The notes: generated from the sequence alone by a model not told the origin. DNA of 64,000 nucleotides from Pseudomonas fluorescens (GCF_002837185.1 NZ_KZ478007.1:20773-84772), one strand, 5' to 3'. Shown: positions 1 to 8,142, counted from the first letter of the stretch. Numbers and translations are program-made.

Positions 1-1
1 G

Positions 2-724
2 CAGGAAACCGGCGATTTCGAACTCGACGGTGTGACCTTTCCAGCCGCTGAAGTGCAGCTGGAATTCATCGACCCGGCGGCGGAAGAGGAGGGGGGTGGC
101 GGCTCGATGTTCCCCACCGGCAACCTGATCGACGAACTCGAAGTGCCGGGTGTCGGCACCTTCAAGGCCACCCTGATCAATGCTGGCATTCCGACGATTT
201 TCATCGATGCCCAAGACCTGGGCTATACCGGCACCGAGCTGCAAGGCGCAATCAACGGCGACCCGCAGGCCCTGGCCATGTTCGAAACCGTGCGTGCCTA
301 TGGCGCGTTGCGCATGGGCCTGATCAAACACCTGGACGAAGCGGCCCAGCGCCAGCACACGCCGAAGGTTGCGTTCGTGGCCAAGCCTGCCGATTACGTG
401 GCCTCCAGCGGCAAGGCGATCAAGGCCGGCGATGTGGACCTGCTGGTGCGAGCCTTGTCCATGGGCAAGTTGCACCACGCCATGATGGGCACGGCGGCGG
501 TGGCGATCGGCACGGCGGCGGCGATTTCCGGCACCCTGGTCAACCAGGCGGCCGGTGGCGTGGCGCGCAATGCCGTGCGCTTCGGGCATCCGTCGGGCAC
601 CTTGCGCGTCGGCGCCGAAGCGACGCAAGTCAACGGTGAGTGGGTGGTTAAGAAAGCCATCATGAGCCGCAGTGCGCGGGTGTTGATGGAAGGTTTCGTG
701 CGCGTCCCCGGTGACGCTTTTTAA
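2..724 (+). CDS. prpF: 2-methylaconitate isomerase PrpF, C-terminal part (5' end outside the window)
   Basis: The reading frame is open from the first complete codon at position 2, so the N-terminus lies upstream of the window; the Met codon at 32 is internal. The 240 visible residues match the C-terminal half of PrpF, a diaminopimelate-epimerase-fold isomerase that interconverts 2-methyl-trans- and cis-aconitate so that AcnD and AcnB can work in series in the methylcitrate cycle of propionate breakdown. The stretch around FPTGNLIDELEVPG and the Gly/Ala-rich segment GTAAAISGTLVNQAAGG followed by RFGHPSG are typical of the family. prpD follows on the same strand after a REPIN, the usual prpF-prpD order. 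No regulatory site for the operon is visible here because its promoter lies upstream. Confidence 0.93.
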   Translation, partial: QETGDFELDGVTFPAAEVQLEFIDPAAEEEGGGGSMFPTGNLIDELEVPGVGTFKATLINAGIPTIFIDAQDLGYTGTELQGAINGDPQALAMFETVRAYGALRMGLIKHLDEAAQRQHTPKVAFVAKPADYVASSGKAIKAGDVDLLVRALSMGKLHHAMMGTAAVAIGTAAAISGTLVNQAAGGVARNAVRFGHPSGTLRVGAEATQVNGEWVVKKAIMSRSARVLMEGFVRVPGDAF

Positions 725-726
725 CT

Positions 727-814
727 GTGGGAGGGGGCTTGCCCCCGATTGCGGTGTGTCAGTCGACACATTCATCAGCTGACCCACCCCCATCGGGGGC
801 AAGCCCCCTCCCAC
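727..814. repeat. REPIN (two inverted REP copies) between prpF and prpD
   Basis: GTGGGAGGGGGCTTGCCCCC at 727 and its reverse complement ending at 814 flank a loop of about 40 nt. Each arm contains its own short palindrome (GGGGGC-TT-GCCCCC). This is the common REP-doublet architecture of fluorescens-group pseudomonads, mobilised by RAYT transposases. It starts 2 nt after the prpF stop and may act as an mRNA-stabilising or attenuating hairpin inside the operon. Confidence 0.95.
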
Positions 815-905
815 AGGGGATTTCTATTCCAAGGCAGGCAACCAGACCTGCCCTGATGATCAACCGTGACCCTGAGGAATAAACCAACCTTTTTGGAGAA
901 CTGCC

Positions 906-2390
906 ATGAGCGCCAACGTCGACCAGAACAACCGCCCCGACTACGACCAGGTCCTGCAGGACATTGCCGACTATGTCCTCACTTACCGAATCGAGTCCGA
1001 GTCCGCCCTGGACACCGCACGCAACTGCCTGATGGACACCCTCGGCTGCGGCCTGCTGGCGTTGCGCTTTCCCGAGTGCACCAAGCACCTGGGGCCGCTC
1101 GTCGAAGGCACCGTGGTGCCGTTCGGCGCACGGGTGCCGGGCACTTCGTTGCGGCTGGACCCGGTCAAGGCTGCCTGGGACATCGGCTGCATCGTGCGCT
1201 GGCTCGATTACAACGACACCTGGCTCGCGGCGGAGTGGGGCCACCCTTCGGACAATCTGGGCGGCATCCTCGCGGTGGCTGATCATCTGTCGCAGCAACG
1301 CGTGGCCAACGGCGACGCACCGCTGAGCGTACGCACCGTGCTGGAGGCGATGATCATGGCCCACGAGATCCAGGGCGTGATTGCCCTGGAAAATGCCTTC
1401 AACCGCGTCGGCCTCGACCATGTGCTGCTGGTCAAAGTCGCCTCGACGGCAGTTACCGCCAAACTGATGGGCGCCAACCGCGAGCAACTGCTCGCCGCCT
1501 TGTCCCATGCGTTTGTCGACGGACAAGCGTTGCGCACTTATCGCCATGCGCCCAATGCCGGTTCGCGCAAGTCCTGGGCGGCGGGCGATGCGTCGAGTCG
1601 CGGGGTGCGCCTGGCGGATATCGCGTTGCGCGGCGAGATGGGCATCCCCGGTGTGCTGAGCGCGCCGCAGTGGGGCTTCTACGACGTAGTGTTCAGCCAC
1701 ACCAACAAGGACCTGGCCCTCAAGCCTGAAGAACAGCGTCGCTTCAGCCTGTCCCAACCCTATGGCACCTACGTGATGGAGAACGTGCTGTTCAAGATCA
1801 GCTTTCCCGCCGAGTTCCACGCGCAGACGGCCTGCGAAGCGGCGGTCACCTTGCATCCGCTGGTCAAGCGGCGCCTGCATGAAATCGAACGTATCGTGAT
1901 CACCACCCACGAGTCGGCCATTCGTATCATTTCCAAGGTCGGCCCATTGGCCAACGCGGCGGACCGTGACCATTGCCTGCAATACATGACCGCCGTGCCC
2001 TTGGCCTTCGGCGACCTGGTGGCCGAACATTATGAAGACCACTTCCATGCGGCCCATCCAATCATCGATGAACTGCGCGGGAAAATGGTCATCGTTGAAG
2101 ACCCGCGTTACAGCCGCGAATACCTGGAGGCCGACAAGCGCTCCATTGCCAATGCGGTGCAGGTGTTCTTCACCGACGGCACCTGCACCGAGCAGGTGAC
2201 GGTAGAGTATCCGATTGGCCATCGCCGTCGTCGTGAGCAAGGCATTCCTCTGCTGGAAGCCAAGTTCAAAGCCAATCTGGCGACGCGCTTCCCCGCGCAG
2301 CGCAGCGCCGAGATTTTTGCCTTGTGCAAGGACCAGGCACGGCTTGAGGCTACGCCAGTCAACCGTTTCATGGACCTGTTCATGATCTAG
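906..2390 (+). CDS. prpD: 2-methylcitrate dehydratase PrpD
   Basis: A 494-residue protein of the MmgE/PrpD family, full family length. It dehydrates 2-methylcitrate in the methylcitrate cycle, which turns propionyl-CoA into pyruvate and succinate in the cytoplasm. Recognisable blocks are SALDTARNCLMDTLGCG near the N-terminus, EWGHPSDNLGGILAVADH around residue 110, and AGSRKSWAAGDASSRGV near residue 220. The ATG at 906 has GGAGAA eight bases upstream. The gene follows prpF after a REPIN and is followed by another REPIN, so it is probably the last gene of the operon. In strains that have AcnD and PrpF, PrpD is thought to be partly redundant. Identity is secure by overall sequence. Confidence 0.95.
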   Translation: MSANVDQNNRPDYDQVLQDIADYVLTYRIESESALDTARNCLMDTLGCGLLALRFPECTKHLGPLVEGTVVPFGARVPGTSLRLDPVKAAWDIGCIVRWLDYNDTWLAAEWGHPSDNLGGILAVADHLSQQRVANGDAPLSVRTVLEAMIMAHEIQGVIALENAFNRVGLDHVLLVKVASTAVTAKLMGANREQLLAALSHAFVDGQALRTYRHAPNAGSRKSWAAGDASSRGVRLADIALRGEMGIPGVLSAPQWGFYDVVFSHTNKDLALKPEEQRRFSLSQPYGTYVMENVLFKISFPAEFHAQTACEAAVTLHPLVKRRLHEIERIVITTHESAIRIISKVGPLANAADRDHCLQYMTAVPLAFGDLVAEHYEDHFHAAHPIIDELRGKMVIVEDPRYSREYLEADKRSIANAVQVFFTDGTCTEQVTVEYPIGHRRRREQGIPLLEAKFKANLATRFPAQRSAEIFALCKDQARLEATPVNRFMDLFMI

Positions 2391-2407
2391 AAAACAACTC
2401 GGCCAGT

Positions 2408-2494
2408 GTGGGAGGGGACTTGCCCCCGATAGCGGAGTGTCAGTCAGTGCATCAGGTACTGATCCACCGCCATCGGGGGCGAGCCCCCTCCCAC
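2408..2494. repeat. REPIN between prpD and the AlaX gene
   Basis: Two inverted REP arms (GTGGGAGGGGACTTGCCCCC starting at 2408; CGAGCCCCCTCCCAC ending at 2494), each with one substitution from the copy at 727. The element lies between convergent genes, where such doublets often act as bidirectional transcription barriers. Confidence 0.93.
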
Positions 2495-2497
2495 ATT

Positions 2498-3229
2498 TCA
2501 GCCTTCAAACCGCAAAATCACCCTGCGGTTGTGCTTGCTCTTCTTCTCGATCTTCTCGCAGAACACCCGGCCGATTTCCTCGGTATTGAGCACATGGGTG
2601 CCGCCGCACGGCTGGATGTCGATGCCCGCAATTTCAATCACCCGCACCGAACCCTGGATGACCGGCGGCGCCACGGCCTGGGTGCGGGTGATCTGCAGCA
2701 GGGTGGCGTACTCGGTAGCGGCCAGCGACAGGGTTTGCACCGGGTGCGCCTGCTCGATCAGTGCGTTGAGGTCGCGCGTGATGCTGTCCTTGTCCAGGGT
2801 CATTTCCGGCAGGTCGAAATCCAGGCGACCCTTGTCCGCGCTGATACTGCAACCGGTGACGGGCGCGTCGATGATGGAGCAGAGCAAGTGCAGGCAGGTG
2901 TGCATCTTCATATGCTGGTAGCGGCGCTCCCAGTCCAGGCCGGCGTCTACCTGGGCGCCGGCGATCAGTTGCGCCGGGCGATGTTCCACCTGGTGCCAGA
3001 TGATCGAGCGCAGCACCGGATCGCGCACCGTGCCGGTGACCTGCACGCGGCTGCCGTCGGCCAGGATGAGGTGGCCGGTGTCGCCCGGTTGTCCACCGCC
3101 GGTGGGGTAGAACAGGGTGTGCTCCAGCGCGACGCCGTGCTCGCTGACGGCAATCACCCGGGCGCTGAAGGCGTTTTGATAGGGTGCGCTGTCGAACAGC
3201 GCCAGGGTTTCCATGGTGTGCACGGACAT
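2498..3229 (-). CDS. AlaX-type alanyl-tRNA editing hydrolase
   Basis: A 243-residue stand-alone homologue of the editing domain of alanyl-tRNA synthetase. Such proteins hydrolyse Ser- or Gly-tRNA(Ala) in trans. The family motifs are present: PTGGGQPGDTG at residues 42-52, zinc ligands H106-x3-H110 in HMKMHTCLH, and C208/H212 in CGGTHV. The frame is open to a TTG at 3235, but GGAGG at 3240-3236 sits six bases before the ATG at 3229, so that ATG is the likely start. This Shine-Dalgarno is formed by the last two codons (Gly-Gly) and stop of the upstream acetyltransferase, so the two genes are translationally linked. The company of serine/O-acetylserine enzymes suggests a role in removing misacylated serine or a related amino acid; that is inference. 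Confidence 0.88.
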   Translation of the reverse strand: MSVHTMETLALFDSAPYQNAFSARVIAVSEHGVALEHTLFYPTGGGQPGDTGHLILADGSRVQVTGTVRDPVLRSIIWHQVEHRPAQLIAGAQVDAGLDWERRYQHMKMHTCLHLLCSIIDAPVTGCSISADKGRLDFDLPEMTLDKDSITRDLNALIEQAHPVQTLSLAATEYATLLQITRTQAVAPPVIQGSVRVIEIAGIDIQPCGGTHVLNTEEIGRVFCEKIEKKSKHNRRVILRFEG

Positions 3230-3231
3230 GT

Positions 3232-4224
3232 TCAACCTCCGACGATCAGTGGGCTGGCTTGCAACAAGTGACGCACCATCGCACTCAAGCCAGGGGGAGA
3301 GAGCAGGGTAATTTCGAACGCCGGCCCGCAGACTTTCAGGTTCAGCGGCAGGCGTGGCAGTTGTTCGCCGAGGTCGAGACGGCGCAGGCGAAATTGCAGG
3401 TGATGGCGCTCCTTCACCGTAGGTTCGAGCATCAGCCCCGGCAGTGGATGAAAGTCGGCGTCCAGCACCGTGACCTTGTGCCCCGCATCGACCTCGCCGA
3501 CCACGTGCAGGCGCTCATCCAGGGCGAACGCGCCGAGGTAGCTGCTGTGCTCCGATTCATCGTTTTTCTGCAACTGGATCTGGTTGACCACTTTGACCTT
3601 GGTGCCCGCCGGCACGTCCTGGGTAATGACGCAGGACGGGCTGATAAACACGTTGTCACCGATCTGCACATAGCCCAGCACCCGCGCCCCGGCGCCGACC
3701 TCGACATGGTTGCCCAGGCGTGGATGACGCTTGCCGTCCGGGTTGTTGGCGATACCGCGAGCGCCCAGGGTCACGCCGCAGAGGATGTAGCAATCGTGAC
3801 CGATCTCGCAGGTTTCACCGATGACCGTGCCGTAGCCATGGTCCAGCACAAAGCGCCGGCCGATGCGCGCAGCCGGGTGAATCTCGGCCCCGGACAGGAT
3901 CTTGCCCTGGTTGCTGAGCTTGAGAGCCATGCGCGTAAATACGCCGTGGGCGGGCTCCGGAAAATGCCACACCAGGTGCGCAAGCCGGTAGAACAACACC
4001 GCCTTGAACGAAGCGTAGGATTCCAGGATCAGCTCACCGCGTCCGCGCGATGCCGGGTCGCGATAGGCGTAGGCGATCAGGTCCTCGGCCACCGCCTGGG
4101 AAGCGTTCTGGATCAGCGGCGCCAGGTGCGGTTCCAGCTGCTTCATCTGCCCGGGCGTCAGGGTCTGGATGAGGTGGGTCAGCAACTCATCGTGCAGCTG
4201 TTGCATGTCGATAAAGCCTCCCAT
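3232..4224 (-). CDS. Serine O-acetyltransferase (hexapeptide-repeat) with a C-terminal extension
   Basis: A 330-residue protein. The N-terminal helical region (about 1-105) and left-handed beta-helix (about 110-215: GAEIHPAARIG, LDHGYGTVIGET, GDNVFISPSCVI) mark a CysE/EpsC-type serine acetyltransferase making O-acetylserine; His in LDHG is the expected catalytic residue. About 95 further residues (from KNDESEHSS to the end) form an extension not found in short CysE proteins, and the chain ends LIVGG. The C-terminal Ile that docks CysE into cysteine synthase in many bacteria is absent. The frame is open to 4293, overlapping no gene; I chose ATG 4224, with ATG 4206 (preceded by GGGAGG) an alternative. 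It lies 37 nt behind the cysteine synthase gene in the same operon. Confidence 0.85.
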   Translation of the reverse strand: MGGFIDMQQLHDELLTHLIQTLTPGQMKQLEPHLAPLIQNASQAVAEDLIAYAYRDPASRGRGELILESYASFKAVLFYRLAHLVWHFPEPAHGVFTRMALKLSNQGKILSGAEIHPAARIGRRFVLDHGYGTVIGETCEIGHDCYILCGVTLGARGIANNPDGKRHPRLGNHVEVGAGARVLGYVQIGDNVFISPSCVITQDVPAGTKVKVVNQIQLQKNDESEHSSYLGAFALDERLHVVGEVDAGHKVTVLDADFHPLPGLMLEPTVKERHHLQFRLRRLDLGEQLPRLPLNLKVCGPAFEITLLSPPGLSAMVRHLLQASPLIVGG

Positions 4225-4261
4225 GGAGGCACCCCCGCATTCTGTTTGGTTGGGTAACCGG

Positions 4262-5176
4262 CTATTCGAAACTGGGCAGGTAGCTGTCGGCATTGTCGTA
4301 GACCATGGTCAACACCACCGTTTCAGGCGGCAGTTCCGGGGCGAGTTGGGCGATGGCGACCATATTGGCGGCCGAGGACAGCCCCAGGCTGATGGCGTCG
4401 GTGCGCATGATGCGTTTGATCATCTCCAGGCACGCCCCATGCGACACCTTGAGCATGCCGTCCAGCACGTCCAGGTTGAGAATGCTCGGGATCAGGCCAA
4501 TCGACAGGCCCTGGATGGCGTGCGGGGCGTGCCGGTCCTTGAGCAGGTCGCATTCCTCCGGTTCCACGCCCATCACGCGCAGTGCCGGCCAGGCGGCCTT
4601 GAGGGTTTCGCCGATCCCGGTGAGATGCCCACCGGTGCCGATGCCGCTGACGAAGTAGTCCACACGCCGTTCGCCAAAGGCACGGAGGATTTCCGGCGCG
4701 GTGGTGTCGCGGTGGGTTTGCGGGTTGGCGCCGTTGCGTTGCTGGTTGAGCATCACGTAGTTGGGATTTTCCAACAGCAGCTCCATGCACTTTTCGCCGT
4801 GGGAGTTGTTACCCAGACGGCTGTCCGAGAGCACCACCCTGGCGCCATACAGGCGCAGCAGCTTCTGTTTTTCCGGGCTGTAGTTGTCCGGAATCACCAG
4901 CACCACTTTGTAGCCGAGCACATTGCCAGCCATCACCAGGCCGATGCCGGTATTGCCACCGCTGGGTTCGATGATGGTTTGCCCAGAGTCGCGCATCAAC
5001 ACACCCCGGCGCTCGGCGTCGAGGATCATGCCCAGGGCGATGCGCGCCTTGTGGCTGCCGCCCGGGTTGAGGGATTCCAGCTTGGCGTAGACCTCGATGC
5101 CGAGGTCTTCGGAAAACTGCGCCAGACGCACGATCGGGGTCTGGCCGATCACGTCGAGAATGGAGTTATGCAGCAT
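4262..5176 (-). CDS. Cysteine synthase family PLP enzyme
   Basis: A 304-residue fold-type II PLP enzyme of the cysteine synthase/cystathionine beta-synthase family. Visible motifs are the Schiff-base lysine in NPGGSHKARIA (about residue 40), the substrate loop EPSGGNTGIGL, and the phosphate-binding SGIGTGGHLTGIG. It probably uses O-acetylserine, because a serine acetyltransferase lies directly downstream. The sulfur donor could be sulfide or, given the upstream JAMM-ubiquitin-like-E1-rhodanese gene, a protein thiocarboxylate as in the mycobacterial CysO-CysM system. The ATG at 5176 lies 14 nt after the upstream stop and has a GGGGG run seven bases before it; longer in-frame starts would overlap the preceding gene. 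The last residues are DSYLPSFE. Confidence 0.9.
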   Translation of the reverse strand: MLHNSILDVIGQTPIVRLAQFSEDLGIEVYAKLESLNPGGSHKARIALGMILDAERRGVLMRDSGQTIIEPSGGNTGIGLVMAGNVLGYKVVLVIPDNYSPEKQKLLRLYGARVVLSDSRLGNNSHGEKCMELLLENPNYVMLNQQRNGANPQTHRDTTAPEILRAFGERRVDYFVSGIGTGGHLTGIGETLKAAWPALRVMGVEPEECDLLKDRHAPHAIQGLSIGLIPSILNLDVLDGMLKVSHGACLEMIKRIMRTDAISLGLSSAANMVAIAQLAPELPPETVVLTMVYDNADSYLPSFE

Positions 5177-5190
5177 CGGTCGGCCCCCGG

Positions 5191-7053
5191 TCAGTACAGC
5201 GGCATGTCGGGTTCGACGTCGCGCACCCAATGTTTCATACCGCCCTGCAGGACTTTGGTGTTGGCGAAGCCCGCCGCCAGCAAGGTGCTGGCGGCCTGCT
5301 CGGCGCGGGTGCCGGCGTAGCAGATCAGGTAATGGGTGTTGTCGCGGCTCAGGCTGCCGAGCTGCTCATCGAGCTCGGCCAGGGGGATGTGCACCACGCC
5401 TGGCAATTTGCACACTTCCAGTTCGCTGGCGTCGCGTACGTCGAGCAACACGTCGGCGCTGCGGGGGTTGTCGATCACTTGCTTGAGCACGCGGGGCTCA
5501 ATGTAGCGCTCGTCGGCCAGGGACGGGTGGCTCGGCACGGCGTCCGCGCACACCGCTGGCGTGGCGGTCTGGCTGTGGCGCAGGTCTGAGCAGCACGGGC
5601 AGTCGGCACGGCGCTTGAAACGGATTTCGCTGAATTTCATGGCCAGCGCATCGAAGCGCATCAAGCGGCCGGACAAAGGTTCGCCAATGCCGATAAGCAA
5701 TTTGATCGCCTCGGTCGCCTGGATCATGCCGACCACCCCCGGCAACACGCCGATGACCCCGCCGGCGCTGCAATTGGGGGCCAGCTCTGCGGGCGGGGCC
5801 TTGGGGAACAGGCAGCGGTAGCACGGCCCGCCTTTATGGTTGAGCACACTGATTTGCCCGTCGAAGCGGTAGATGGCGCCGTATACCAGAGGCTTGCCCA
5901 GCTGCACGCAGGCGTCATTGACCAGGTAGCGGGTGTCGAAATTGTCTGTGCCATCGATCACCAGGTCATAGGCGCCCACCAGTTCCAGGGCGTTGTCGGT
6001 ATCGAGCGCGGTGTTGTGTGTGTTGATCTGGATGTGGGGGTTCAGATCCTGCAAACGTTGCCTGGCGGACTCCACCTTGGGCATGCCCAGGGTGCTGTTG
6101 CCGTGTACGATCTGGCGTTGCAGATTGCTGCTTTCCACCACGTCGAAGTCCACCAGGCCCAGGGTGCCGATGCCGGCCGCCGCCAGGTACAGGCTGATGG
6201 GTGAGCCCAGGCCACCGGTGCCGATGATCAGCACCCTGGCTTTCTTCAGGTTCAACTGACCTTCACGGCCGACACCGGGCAGAGTGATATGGCGTACGTA
6301 GCGTTGCACTTCTTCGTTGCTCAGGGTGTCGACGTCGATGCCGCCGGAGGTCGCCAGCAGCACTTCGATCCGGGCCTTTTCCGGCAAGCTGTCGTCGGCG
6401 TCGATCAACGCTTCCTCGGCGGTAAACAGGAAGTGTTCCTTGAGCTGGTTGTTCTGCTCGTGAAACAGATGCGGGCGCAACTGTGGGTGACTGTCGCAGA
6501 GGTTTTCAATGACTTCGCGCAATGTCGATCCTGCGCCCTCGAGGGTCGATTGCGGCAGCTTGGCCACGCGAACCAGAATGTCGGGGAAAGAGACAGCGTT
6601 CATGGACAACTCCGTGTGCAGGTCGTTGAAAGGTTGAAGGGCGAAATGCTTGCCATCCCAGGCAAACAGCTTTGACCCCAGGGCCTGGCCCTGGCGAACA
6701 TCCACCACCAGGTAGCCTACAGGGTAGATCGGCTCGCCCAGGAACAGCGCCTTGTCCTGGTCTTCATCACTGAAATAGGCGCCGACATCCGGGTGCGAGT
6801 GGTAGATCACCACCACCGGGTTGTCGCTGCGAAACGCCTTGTTCAGCAGCAGCGTATCGGCGACTGAAAAGGTGTAGCCGTTGGCCGCGCTGCGCGGGTA
6901 CATCTGCGGGTTTCTGCGGTGCAACTCGTTCTGGATATTGCTGCCCAGGTACACACTGCCGTCGGCGAAGATAAAACCGCAGCACTCCTCGGGATAGCTG
7001 CGGCTGGCGTGGGCGTAGATCTGTTCCAGGGCTTCGGGGCGCAGGACATCCAT
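5191..7053 (-). CDS. JAMM protease / CysO-like sulfur carrier / E1 (ThiF-MoeB) / rhodanese four-domain fusion
   Basis: A 620-residue protein. Residues 1-135 are a JAMM/Mov34 domain with E23, H85-S-H87-P and S95-x2-D98 as metal and catalytic residues. Residues about 151-238 resemble the beta-grasp sulfur carrier CysO (FPDILVR, STLREVIENL, LRPHLF) and end in ATSGG with Gly237-Gly238. Residues about 245-490 are an E1 adenylyltransferase: GTGGLG at 278-283, zinc cysteines C411/C414 and C485/C488, and conserved C428 in APNCSAGG. Residues about 515-620 are a rhodanese with active C578 in CYAGTRA. The product would charge its own carrier with sulfur; JAMM may cut after the Gly-Gly or release cysteine. 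ATG 7053 is chosen; the open frame reaches a TTG at 7092 inside the EamA stop region. An internal start may exist at 6603. Confidence 0.88.
   Translation of the reverse strand: MDVLRPEALEQIYAHASRSYPEECCGFIFADGSVYLGSNIQNELHRRNPQMYPRSAANGYTFSVADTLLLNKAFRSDNPVVVIYHSHPDVGAYFSDEDQDKALFLGEPIYPVGYLVVDVRQGQALGSKLFAWDGKHFALQPFNDLHTELSMNAVSFPDILVRVAKLPQSTLEGAGSTLREVIENLCDSHPQLRPHLFHEQNNQLKEHFLFTAEEALIDADDSLPEKARIEVLLATSGGIDVDTLSNEEVQRYVRHITLPGVGREGQLNLKKARVLIIGTGGLGSPISLYLAAAGIGTLGLVDFDVVESSNLQRQIVHGNSTLGMPKVESARQRLQDLNPHIQINTHNTALDTDNALELVGAYDLVIDGTDNFDTRYLVNDACVQLGKPLVYGAIYRFDGQISVLNHKGGPCYRCLFPKAPPAELAPNCSAGGVIGVLPGVVGMIQATEAIKLLIGIGEPLSGRLMRFDALAMKFSEIRFKRRADCPCCSDLRHSQTATPAVCADAVPSHPSLADERYIEPRVLKQVIDNPRSADVLLDVRDASELEVCKLPGVVHIPLAELDEQLGSLSRDNTHYLICYAGTRAEQAASTLLAAGFANTKVLQGGMKHWVRDVEPDMPLY
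6601..6613 (-). promoter_or_regulatory. Possible internal ribosome-binding site and ATG at the carrier-domain boundary
   Basis: Read on the minus strand, CGGAG lies six bases before an in-frame ATG at 6603, which is Met151 of the fusion protein and coincides with the start of the CysO-like domain. Initiation here would yield a 470-residue carrier-E1-rhodanese protein without the JAMM domain. The spacing is ideal, but a GGAG by chance in GC-rich coding sequence is not rare. Confidence 0.4.
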
Positions 7054-7088
7054 GTTTCTCTCGCGTCGCTGGGTGATGGGTGCAGGGG

Positions 7089-8039
7089 TCAATTTTTGTT
7101 GGCCAGCAGTTTTTCGATGGGCAGCTTGGTGATCGCAAAGCCGGCCAACAGGATCGCCGAGTACAGCATCAGGTCACGGGAAATCTCCACCCCTTCGTAC
7201 CAGGCACCGATGATGACTGCGAACACCGGAAAGATGATGAACACGAATGACAGGATGATCGGGCTCAGGCGCTTGAGCAGCATGAAATACACAATGAAAC
7301 CGCCCACCGAAGCGACCAGCCCAAGGTAGAACAGCGCGCTCCAGGAGCGCAGGGTGATGGCGTCGAACGTCGGGTTTTCAAACCACAGGCCGGCCACGAA
7401 CAGCATCAGCCCGGCAATGCCGATGGGCAGGGTGTTATAGGTGATGACACTGATGGCGCTGCCTTTTTGTTTGGTAATCACGTAGCACAACGCGTGCATG
7501 ATCGCGGCGGTCAGAATCGCCAGTACGCCGAAGAACTCGGCATGGTCCAGGTGCAGGCCCTGGCTCTTGATGATCATGTAGAGGCTGCCGAAACCGATGC
7601 CGATGCCGACCACCTGGGACAGGTAGATGCGCTCACGCAGGAACAGCGCGGAGAAGATCAGAATGAACACCGGCATGCAGCTGAACAGCAGGGCAGTCAG
7701 ACCGGACGAGACGTGCATCTCGCCGTAGTTGAGCAGGTAATAGGGAATGCTGAAGTAGGACAGGGTCACGAACACGAAGAACCAGCGGCTTTCCCGTGGG
7801 AACACAATCGGCTCACGGCGCACCATGGCGAAACACAGGAACAGCGGGAAGGCGATCAGGAAGCGCAGGCCTGCTGACGTCAGCGGCGGCACGCTTTCCA
7901 CCGCAATCTTGATGCCCAGCCAGGTAGTGCCCCAGCTCAGGCACACGATCAGGAACATCACGCTGGTGATCAAGCCGGCCAGCCATTGTTTCCGGGTTTT
8001 GGTTTTTGCGGTGTTTTCAAGAATGGCGGACATTGGCAT
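7089..8039 (-). CDS. EamA/DMT-family inner-membrane exporter
   Basis: A 316-residue integral membrane protein with about ten hydrophobic segments and two EamA repeats, of the drug/metabolite transporter superfamily. SWGTTWLGIKIAVESVPP at the N-terminus is a typical family start. E. coli EamA exports O-acetylserine and cysteine, which fits the downstream serine acetyltransferase and cysteine synthase; here the substrate is inferred from context only. It is the first gene of the minus-strand operon and diverges from the MocR regulator across a 100-bp region with paired hexamers. Two ATGs lie close together (8039 and 8033); the region upstream has GGGAAG about ten bases before the first. Confidence 0.87.
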   Translation of the reverse strand: MPMSAILENTAKTKTRKQWLAGLITSVMFLIVCLSWGTTWLGIKIAVESVPPLTSAGLRFLIAFPLFLCFAMVRREPIVFPRESRWFFVFVTLSYFSIPYYLLNYGEMHVSSGLTALLFSCMPVFILIFSALFLRERIYLSQVVGIGIGFGSLYMIIKSQGLHLDHAEFFGVLAILTAAIMHALCYVITKQKGSAISVITYNTLPIGIAGLMLFVAGLWFENPTFDAITLRSWSALFYLGLVASVGGFIVYFMLLKRLSPIILSFVFIIFPVFAVIIGAWYEGVEISRDLMLYSAILLAGFAITKLPIEKLLANKN

Positions 8040-8063
8040 CGTTTATTGCTTCCCTGAGCCGGA

Positions 8064-8114
8064 ATTGAACTCTATATTGAACTTGTTATAAGTGATTCAA
8101 TCCGGTGATTGAAC
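8064..8114. promoter_or_regulatory. Paired ATTGAA hexamers (putative MocR operator) with mocR promoter
   Basis: ATTGAA occurs directly at 8064 and 8076, then as an inverted pair TTCAAT (8096) and ATTGAA (8108) separated by six bases. Both pairs have a 12-bp period. A plausible promoter for the plus-strand regulator overlaps them: TTGAAC at 8065-8070, 16-bp spacer, TATAAG at 8087-8092. MocR-type regulators usually bind paired half-sites at divergent promoters and repress themselves, which suits this layout. Confidence 0.6.
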
Positions 8115-8142
8115 CCGCAAAAGCACACTATTAGGGCGAATG

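Noticed and set aside
3232..3240. C-terminal Gly-Gly of the serine acetyltransferase as a second sulfur carrier
   Set aside because: The Gly-Gly codons are the GGAGG ribosome-binding site for the next gene, and a better carrier domain is found within the JAMM-E1 fusion. Kept only as a low-interest observation.
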